Below are positions 12,822 to 17,816 of a stretch of 17,816 bases of DNA, one piece after another (position 1 is the stretch's first letter; each line of letters starts with the position of its first letter). Position numbers and translations under genes: made by a program. Below the pieces are notes generated by a model. It was not told the origin of the DNA. It saw only the letters and a program-made list of their open reading frames with translations, and did no database searches. This DNA is from an uncultured Chloroflexota bacterium. Lineage in GTDB: Bacteria > Chloroflexota > Anaerolineae > Aggregatilineales > Phototrophicaceae. The DNA lies in contig CALJKV010000010.1 in NCBI GenBank assembly GCA_937974245.1, positions 1 to 17,816 of the forward strand, read 5' to 3'.

Positions 12822-13838
12822 ATGATTGTCGTGATGAAGGTCAAGGCGACCGCGAAAGAGATTTCCGATGTAATTGCTCGTATCAAGAGCGATGGTTATG
12901 AGGCGCATCTTTCCGAAGGCGAGGAGCGCACGATTATCGGTGTGGTTGGCGAGAGTCCCACCCCCCTGCGCGAGGAAAATTACGCCACAATGGAAGGTGT
13001 AGATAAGGTTGTGCGGATTTCGGTGCCATACAAACTCGCCAGCCGTCAGTTTCACCCCTCGGACAGTCTCGTTCCGCTGAATGGGGCGCAGATGGGCGGC
13101 AATAAGGTGCTGGTGATTGCCGGACCGTGTTCCGTCGAAAGCCGTGAACAGATCATTGAAACCGCCTGTGCTGTCAAGGAAGCCGGTGCGACTGCACTGC
13201 GGGGAGGCGCTTTCAAGCCGCGGACTTCGCCCTACAGTTTCCAGGGCCATGGCGAGAAGGGGCTGCAATGGATGGCGGAGGCACGTGAGCTTACTGGCTT
13301 GCCGGTTGTCACTGAGGTGATGGATCCGGCCTTAGTGCCACTTGTGTGCCAGTATGCCGATGTCCTGCAAATTGGGGCGCGGAACATGCAGAATTTCGCG
13401 CTGCTGAATGCGGTTGGGGAAAGCCAGCATACGATTCTACTTAAACGCGGCATGAGTAGCACAGTTGAAGATTTGCTGATGTCTGCCGAGTACATCCTAG
13501 CGCATGGCAATAAACGGGTGATGCTGTGCGAACGTGGGATTCGTACTTTTGAGAAAGCCACTCGCAACACCTTCGATCTCAATGCCATTCCGGTTTTGAA
13601 GGCGCTGACTCATTTGCCAGTGCTTGCCGACCCCAGCCACGCGGTTGGGCTGTGGGAGTATGTCGAGTCAGTGTCCCGCAGCGCAGTGGCGGCGGGTGCG
13701 GATGGTCTGATTATTGAGGTGCATCCCAAACCCGATGAAGCCATGTCCGATGGTCGCCAGAGCTTGAAGCCGGATCGCTTTAAATCTCTGATGCAGCAGG
13801 TTCGGCGCGTGGCAGAAGCCGTAGACCGCACGGCGTGA
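12822..13838 (+). CDS. aroF: 3-deoxy-7-phosphoheptulonate (DAHP) synthase, type I-beta
   Basis: This enzyme condenses phosphoenolpyruvate and erythrose 4-phosphate in the first step of the shikimate pathway. From ATG 12822 it has 338 aa. An N-terminal ferredoxin-like regulatory domain covers about residues 1-70 (MIVVMKVKATAKEI to VVRISVPYK). The barrel begins at VLVIAGPCSVES (97-107, metal-binding Cys103), followed by RGGAFKPRTSPYSFQG, IGARNMQNFALL, LKRGMSSTVEDLL, LADPSHAVGL and IEVHPKPDEAMSDGRQSL. In this subgroup the N-terminal domain mediates inhibition by Tyr/Phe. AAGGGAGAG (12807-12815) fixes the start; an upstream in-frame ATG at 12732 lies inside aroH and is not used. Confidence 0.96.
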   Translation: MIVVMKVKATAKEISDVIARIKSDGYEAHLSEGEERTIIGVVGESPTPLREENYATMEGVDKVVRISVPYKLASRQFHPSDSLVPLNGAQMGGNKVLVIAGPCSVESREQIIETACAVKEAGATALRGGAFKPRTSPYSFQGHGEKGLQWMAEARELTGLPVVTEVMDPALVPLVCQYADVLQIGARNMQNFALLNAVGESQHTILLKRGMSSTVEDLLMSAEYILAHGNKRVMLCERGIRTFEKATRNTFDLNAIPVLKALTHLPVLADPSHAVGLWEYVESVSRSAVAAGADGLIIEVHPKPDEAMSDGRQSLKPDRFKSLMQQVRRVAEAVDRTA

Positions 13839-13853
13839 GGGGAGGGGGTATTG

Positions 13854-14339
13854 ATGAAGGTTCGACAGGCGGTAATAGAAGATGCTGAAATTGTTGCCGG
13901 GCTGATCTGCGATGTGCAGCGATTGCACGCCGAGGCAGTGCCGCATTTGTTCAAGCCAGCGGATGACCCATCGCCGTTTGTGGCGGACTGCCGCGAGCGG
14001 ATTCTGTCTGATCCGAATGGCCGGTTGTTTATCGTTGAGGAGGCAGGCGAAGCAGTGGGCTATGTGTATGCCCGTGTGCTACGCCAGCCCGAAACCGCGT
14101 ATGTGTATGCCCGAAGTGCTGTTCATATTGATCAGATTTCCGTCAAGCCGGATCGCCAGGGGAGTGGATATGGCCGGGCATTAATCGAGGCTGTATTTGG
14201 TCTGGCGCGGGCCGAGGATATTGAGCGAGTCTCGCTCGATACCTGGGGCTTCAACACGGAGGCACACGGATTTTTCCACAAGATGGGCTTTGACATGTTT
14301 TTGTATCGGATGGATGTACATCTGAAAGAGGAAGTATGA
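13854..14339 (+). CDS. GNAT family N-acetyltransferase
   Basis: This 161-aa GNAT-fold protein has MKVRQAVIEDAEIVAGLI at the start, EEAGEAVGYVYARV, the acetyl-CoA-binding HIDQISVKPDRQGSGYGRAL, VSLDTWGFNTEAHGFFHKMGF and a C-terminal strand. The WGFNxEAxxFF pattern is common in the RimI-like branch that acetylates protein N-termini or small amines, but the substrate here is unknown. ATG 13854 follows GGAGGGGG; TTG 13851 is a weaker option. The stop overlaps tyrA (ATGA), so the gene is embedded in the aro operon between aroF and tyrA. Confidence 0.88.
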   Translation: MKVRQAVIEDAEIVAGLICDVQRLHAEAVPHLFKPADDPSPFVADCRERILSDPNGRLFIVEEAGEAVGYVYARVLRQPETAYVYARSAVHIDQISVKPDRQGSGYGRALIEAVFGLARAEDIERVSLDTWGFNTEAHGFFHKMGFDMFLYRMDVHLKEEV

Positions 14340-15226
14340 GTCCTGGTGGCTTTAGCTGCCGTCACCTCACGATTGTCGGCCTGGGGCTGATGGGCGGTTC
14401 GTTAGCATTGGCACTGCGTGGGGTGGCGGGTACGATTACCGGGGTTGACCCGGATGAGGAAACGCGCCGTTACGCGGTGGAACACTTTATCGTGGATACG
14501 GCGACAAGCGACCTAAAGGAAGGGGTGAAGGATGCCGATGTGGTCATCATGGCTGCCCCGGTGCGGGTCATTCTGGGGATGATTGAGCGGCGAATCGGTT
14601 CGTATCTGCGCTCGAATACGCTGTTGATTGATATTGGCAGCACCAAAGAGGATATTTGTGAGGCGATGGCGCAGTTGCCAATCGGGATTCAAGCGATTGG
14701 CGGCCATCCGATGGCCGGTAAAGAACGTAGTGGGGTGACTGCCAGCGACCCGGCTCTTTACCGGGGCAGGCCGTTCGTGCTGTGTCCAACACGGCGTACA
14801 ACCCCGGCGACTCGGCTGCGGGCGCTAGAACTTATTGAAACCCTGCAAGCTATCCCCTTTGAGATGGATGCGGTGCGTCATGATCGCCTGGTGGCGGCCA
14901 TCAGCCATTTGCCGTATTTGTTGAGTTCGGCTCTGGTGGCAACAGTGGCGAAAGAAGGGGAGAACGACGCGACAGTGTGGGAGCTGGCGGCAGGCGGCTT
15001 TCGTGATATGTCCCGGTTGGCTGGCAGCGATGTAGCGATGATGGGAGATATTCTGAGCACGAACACACAGGCGGTGGCGACGCTGCTGGCGTTGTTCAGG
15101 GTGCAATTGGCGATGCTGGAAGCGAAGTTGATTTCCCGCGATGATAAAGAAGTAACCGAGTTCCTGCGACCGGCGCGGGAAGTGCGATTAGACTGGTATG
15201 CCAAATATGAGAATGGGACGAAATGA
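14336..15226 (+). CDS. tyrA: Prephenate dehydrogenase
   Basis: TyrA oxidatively decarboxylates prephenate to 4-hydroxyphenylpyruvate, the tyrosine precursor. The 296-aa protein has the dinucleotide-binding TIVGLGLMGGSLALAL (about residues 12-27) with VDPDEE at the end of the second strand, an acid favouring NAD. It continues with VVIMAAPV, LLIDIGSTKEDI, IGGHPMAGKERSGVTAS, ISHLPYLLSSAL with the catalytic His, and ELAAGGFRDMSRLAGSD. It ends without a C-terminal ACT domain, so tyrosine feedback may be weak or act elsewhere, such as at AroF. It overlaps the upstream GNAT gene and aroA, each by 4 bp. Confidence 0.95.
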   Translation: MSPGGFSCRHLTIVGLGLMGGSLALALRGVAGTITGVDPDEETRRYAVEHFIVDTATSDLKEGVKDADVVIMAAPVRVILGMIERRIGSYLRSNTLLIDIGSTKEDICEAMAQLPIGIQAIGGHPMAGKERSGVTASDPALYRGRPFVLCPTRRTTPATRLRALELIETLQAIPFEMDAVRHDRLVAAISHLPYLLSSALVATVAKEGENDATVWELAAGGFRDMSRLAGSDVAMMGDILSTNTQAVATLLALFRVQLAMLEAKLISRDDKEVTEFLRPAREVRLDWYAKYENGTK

Positions 15227-16536
15227 TGGTGGAGACGCCTAAAGATAAGTTTGTGATAAACCCCAGTGCGGCACTGTGTGGGACGACGAAGGTACCTGGT
15301 GATAAGTCACTCTCGCACCGGGCGGTGCTGTTTGGGGCGCTGGCGGCGGGCACAAGTCGAGTAAGAGACTGGCTGGCGGCGGGCGATACTGAAGCCTCAC
15401 TGAGGGCGATACAGGCGTTGGGCGTGCAAGTCGAGCGACACAGCACACACGATCTGACGATACACGGTGGCACACTCTCCCCGGCGGCGGGAGCGCTTGA
15501 TCTGGTGAACGCCGGGACGGGTATACGGTTGCTGGCCGGGATTATGGCGGGACAGCCCTTTAGCAGCGTGCTGGATGGTAGCGAGCAGCTGCGCCGTCGC
15601 CCGATGAAGCGTATTCTTGTCCCGCTGGGGATGATGGGCGCGGATATACACTCGGTAGATAATCACGCCCCGCTGTTAATTCGTCCGGCGCAATTGCGCG
15701 GAATCCAGTATGATATGCCGGTAGCCAGTGCCCAGGTCAAAAGTGCCGTCTTGTTGGCGGGGTTGTTCGCCAAAGGTTCGACGACGGTCACCCAGCCCGG
15801 CCCGGCGCGTGACCACACCGAACGGATGTTGGCGGCGATGGGTGTGGATTTATCGCTGAATGGGAATGTAGCGGTGCTGAATCCGGGGAATGCGTTACAG
15901 CCGGTGGACATGACCGTGCCGGGTGATATGTCCTCAGCAGCGTTTCTGATTGTCGCGGCGCTGCTTGTGCCGGGGAGTGACATCACGCTGACCAGCGTCA
16001 ACCTCAATGACACACGTACTGGGCTGTTGGACGTACTGTTGGCGATGGGCGCGGATATGATGATTACCGAAACCGGGCTGGAAGCTGGCGAGCCGGTGGG
16101 TACAATACGGGTGCGGCACAGCGTATTGAAAGGAACGGAAGTCGGTGGTGATATGGTGGTGCGGATGATTGATGAGTTCCCGATTCTGATGGTTGCGGCG
16201 CTGGCTGCTGAAGGTACCACCACTGTCCGTGAGGCCGAAGAACTGCGCGTCAAGGAGACGGATCGTTTAGCAGTGATGACCGCCGAACTCCGTAAGTTAG
16301 GTGCGGAAATCACCGAGACGAAAGACGGTTTTAGGATCACCGGGCCGCAGGAATTGATGGGCGCGACGGTAGACGGCCACGACGACCACCGGATTGCGAT
16401 GAGTTTGACGGTGGCTGGCTTGGTGGCGGAAGGCCGGACGACGGTACAGGATGCTCGCTGTGCTGGCGATTCGTTCCCCGGCTTCGCGGAAACACTGGAC
16501 AGCCTGGGCGCGGACGTGCGGGTGAGCGAGGTGTAA
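15223..16536 (+). CDS. aroA: 3-phosphoshikimate 1-carboxyvinyltransferase (EPSP synthase)
   Basis: AroA transfers the enolpyruvyl group of phosphoenolpyruvate to shikimate 3-phosphate. The 437-aa protein has the twofold barrel of the family: VPGDKSLSHRA (Lys28), LDLVNAGTGIRLLAG (Asn96), SAQVKSAVLLAG, RDHTERML, NDTRTGLLDVL, MIDEFPILMVAA, ELRVKETDRL, DGHDDHRIAMSL and a C-terminal DSFPGFAETLDSLG. The sets R-x-H-x-E, GDK, S-A-Q-x-K and N-x-T-R together match what is described for class II EPSP synthases. The start overlaps the tyrA stop; ATG 15223 and ATG 15226 are both in reach, and both frames were compared with the family N-terminus. Confidence 0.96.
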   Translation: MMVETPKDKFVINPSAALCGTTKVPGDKSLSHRAVLFGALAAGTSRVRDWLAAGDTEASLRAIQALGVQVERHSTHDLTIHGGTLSPAAGALDLVNAGTGIRLLAGIMAGQPFSSVLDGSEQLRRRPMKRILVPLGMMGADIHSVDNHAPLLIRPAQLRGIQYDMPVASAQVKSAVLLAGLFAKGSTTVTQPGPARDHTERMLAAMGVDLSLNGNVAVLNPGNALQPVDMTVPGDMSSAAFLIVAALLVPGSDITLTSVNLNDTRTGLLDVLLAMGADMMITETGLEAGEPVGTIRVRHSVLKGTEVGGDMVVRMIDEFPILMVAALAAEGTTTVREAEELRVKETDRLAVMTAELRKLGAEITETKDGFRITGPQELMGATVDGHDDHRIAMSLTVAGLVAEGRTTVQDARCAGDSFPGFAETLDSLGADVRVSEV

Positions 16537-16540
16537 TGCT

Positions 16541-16840
16541 GTGCGGCAACTTTACCGCAATATGATTCATACGTTAGCGGTTTTCAGCGCCGTTGCCTTG
16601 CTCTGGCTTATTCTTGGCGCAATCGTATCTCTCATCATCATATTGTTGTATGTGAATAGCAGCGCTTATTGTCGGGATTGCGATGCTGGCCTGGGATTAT
16701 GCGGAATCGGCTACTGTATGGGCACGGTAATAATGACGGTATTGTTGATATGGTTTCCTGGGCGGATAAGCATAAAAAGAAGGAATGTTGACGATATGAA
16801 TAATGCTTTATCACGGGGCGAACCTGCCAATGGCGAATAA
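16541..16840 (+). CDS. Small membrane protein, two predicted helices
   Basis: This 99-aa protein is of unknown family. A hydrophobic segment (about residues 11-38, LAVFSAVALLWLILGAIV and onward) is followed by a short Cys-rich loop with four cysteines (YCRDCDAGLGLCGIGYC), then a second hydrophobic segment (TVIMTVLLIWF) and a basic/polar tail (ISIKRRN). Two membrane helices with a Cys loop between them are likely. GTG 16541 is chosen because GAGGTG (16528-16533) lies 7 nt upstream; ATG 16562 is an alternative. The DNA is AT-richer than its neighbours. The end overlaps aroE by 11 bp. No function is proposed. Confidence 0.65.
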   Translation: MRQLYRNMIHTLAVFSAVALLWLILGAIVSLIIILLYVNSSAYCRDCDAGLGLCGIGYCMGTVIMTVLLIWFPGRISIKRRNVDDMNNALSRGEPANGE

Positions 16841-17666
16841 AGTCGGCATTATCGGCTGGCCGGTGGCGCACAGCATCAGCCCTGCCATGCACAACGCGGC
16901 GTTTGCGGTGCTCGGTATGACCGACTGGCATTATGATGCTGTACCCATCCCGCCGGACATCGTGCGCCAGGGACTCAAAACGCTCAAAGGGGAGGGTGGT
17001 TATGTCGGGATGAATGTGACCATCCCGCACAAGCAGGCCGTGATGCCCTATGTGCGTCCTGACGAACGGGCGCGGGCAGTAGGCGCGGTGAATACGATTG
17101 ATTTTCGTGATGACAGTGGCACCAATACCGATGTTCCGGGCTTTGTTGGCGATTTGGAAGCGCATGGGGTGGCGCTGGCCGGCACACGGGTAATCGTCCT
17201 GGGGGCAGGTGGTGCGGCTAGGGCAGCGGTCTATGGGTTGGCACAGGCCGGGGCGCAGATCGTTGTTGTCAACCGCACCCGTAAACGTGCCGGGGAAATG
17301 CTGGCGAATCTTGCCTTATCTGCCGGTGTAAGCAGCGCCGAAGTCATGATGCTGGATGAGGCGGCGGAATGGGGTGCGGGGCTGATTGTCAACTGTACGT
17401 CCGTAGGCATGTGGCCGCATATCGAGGAATCTCCCTGGCTTACTGGCATCCCGTTCCCCAAAGGCGTGACGGTCTACGATATGGTGTATCGCCCGGAGAA
17501 AACGCTGCTGATGGCACAGGCCGAGGCAAATGGTGGACGGGCGATAGGGGGATTGGGTATGCTCGTCCGGCAGGGGGCGAAATCCTTTGAGTTATGGACT
17601 GGTCGTGTTGCGCCGATAGACGTGATGTTTGCGGCGACGCAAGAAGCATTGACCCAGGGAAAATGA
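16830..17666 (+). CDS. aroE: Shikimate dehydrogenase
   Basis: AroE reduces 3-dehydroshikimate to shikimate with NADPH. The 278-aa protein begins MANKVGIIGWPVAHSISPAM, which holds the shikimate-binding SxS region. It continues with NVTIPHKQAVM with the catalytic Lys, GAVNTIDF, GTNTDVPGF with the catalytic Asp, VLGAGGAARAAVYGL (nucleotide loop), VNRTRKRA (NADP-selecting basic residues), NCTSVGMW, and GLGMLVRQGAKSFELWTG with the conserved Gln. ATG 16830 matches the family N-terminus better than in-frame ATG 16803. It is the last complete gene of the operon in the window. Confidence 0.96.
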   Translation: MANKVGIIGWPVAHSISPAMHNAAFAVLGMTDWHYDAVPIPPDIVRQGLKTLKGEGGYVGMNVTIPHKQAVMPYVRPDERARAVGAVNTIDFRDDSGTNTDVPGFVGDLEAHGVALAGTRVIVLGAGGAARAAVYGLAQAGAQIVVVNRTRKRAGEMLANLALSAGVSSAEVMMLDEAAEWGAGLIVNCTSVGMWPHIEESPWLTGIPFPKGVTVYDMVYRPEKTLLMAQAEANGGRAIGGLGMLVRQGAKSFELWTGRVAPIDVMFAATQEALTQGK

Positions 17667-17676
17667 TTGGCAACTT

Positions 17677-17816
17677 ATGACAGCTGAGTTAGGTGACATT
17701 ACAAATGATACAGTGGATAAGCGAGATGTCTCCAGGCGTATAACACGGCGAGGATGTTTAGTAACCAATGGTGCAAGTCATAACGAGAACTCGGCAATAC
17801 TGAGTGTGAAGGCATG
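17677..17816 (+). CDS. Possible start of a further gene, cut by the window end
   Basis: An ATG at 17677, 10 bp after aroE, opens a frame that stays open for 46 codons to the window edge. The translation is polar, with an SRRITRRGC segment at residues 19-27, and resembles no family I know. The ribosome binding site is weak and the DNA is AT-richer than the aro genes, so it may be only intergenic sequence. The rest of 17667-17816 shows no terminator. Confidence 0.25.
   Translation, partial: MTAELGDITNDTVDKRDVSRRITRRGCLVTNGASHNENSAILSVKA

Noticed and set aside
15663..16340. 225-codon antisense open frame in aroA
   Set aside because: Ser/Ala-rich shadow of aroA, with no ribosome binding site or motifs.
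1..17816. CRISPR arrays, tRNA or rRNA genes, transposases, prophage genes
   Set aside because: None were seen: no regularly spaced repeats, no cloverleaf with CCA end, no transposase or integrase motifs.

Overview
The window is an aromatic amino acid biosynthesis supercluster, with every supported gene on the + strand. It carries a complete tryptophan branch (trpE, G, D, C, F, B, A) followed by much of the shikimate, chorismate and tyrosine set (aroH, aroF, tyrA, aroA, aroE). The host is a GC-rich bacterium. A tRNA-Trp T-box, a DAHP synthase of the short type with an N-terminal regulatory domain, and G/C-rich palindromic intergenic repeats together suggest Chloroflexota (Anaerolineae-like). 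That placement is an inference from general features; no ribosomal or phylogenetic marker is present.

Layout: 1-562 is non-coding and holds short palindromes. A sigma70-type promoter at 563-591 starts a T-box leader (about 600-894) with a UGG (Trp) specifier, a textbook antiterminator and an intrinsic terminator. A 135-bp inverted-repeat element (906-1040) lies between that terminator and trpE. The first transcription unit then runs trpE, a phosphoglycerate-mutase-like protein lacking its catalytic histidine, trpG, trpD, trpC, trpF, a GNAT acetyltransferase, an AT-richer orphan gene, and trpB. A five-gene insert follows: a 42-aa ORF, an alpha/beta hydrolase, a Nudix protein, a glycosyltransferase-like protein and a histidine phosphatase. 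The unit ends with trpA. Most junctions overlap or have gaps under 30 bp, which suggests one polycistronic message.

The second unit starts in the 327-bp gap after trpA. It has its own promoter (12157-12185) and a probable 35-codon leader peptide containing four consecutive Tyr codons followed by Phe. Competing RNA structures and an intrinsic terminator lie just before aroH. I read this as a classical ribosome-stalling attenuator sensing charged tRNA-Tyr/Phe. It would control aroH, aroF, a GNAT protein, tyrA, aroA, a small two-helix membrane protein and aroE.

Working model: AroF (DAHP synthase), AroE and AroA supply chorismate. TrpE/TrpG to TrpA/TrpB draw it to tryptophan under a tRNA-Trp-sensing riboswitch, while AroH and TyrA draw it to tyrosine/phenylalanine under the translation-dependent attenuator. 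aroB, aroC, aroD/Q, aroK and pheA are not in the window and must be elsewhere. The most interesting items are the Tyr/Phe attenuator, its pairing with a Trp T-box in one locus, the pseudo-phosphatase between trpE and trpG, and the unexplained cassette that separates trpB from trpA.
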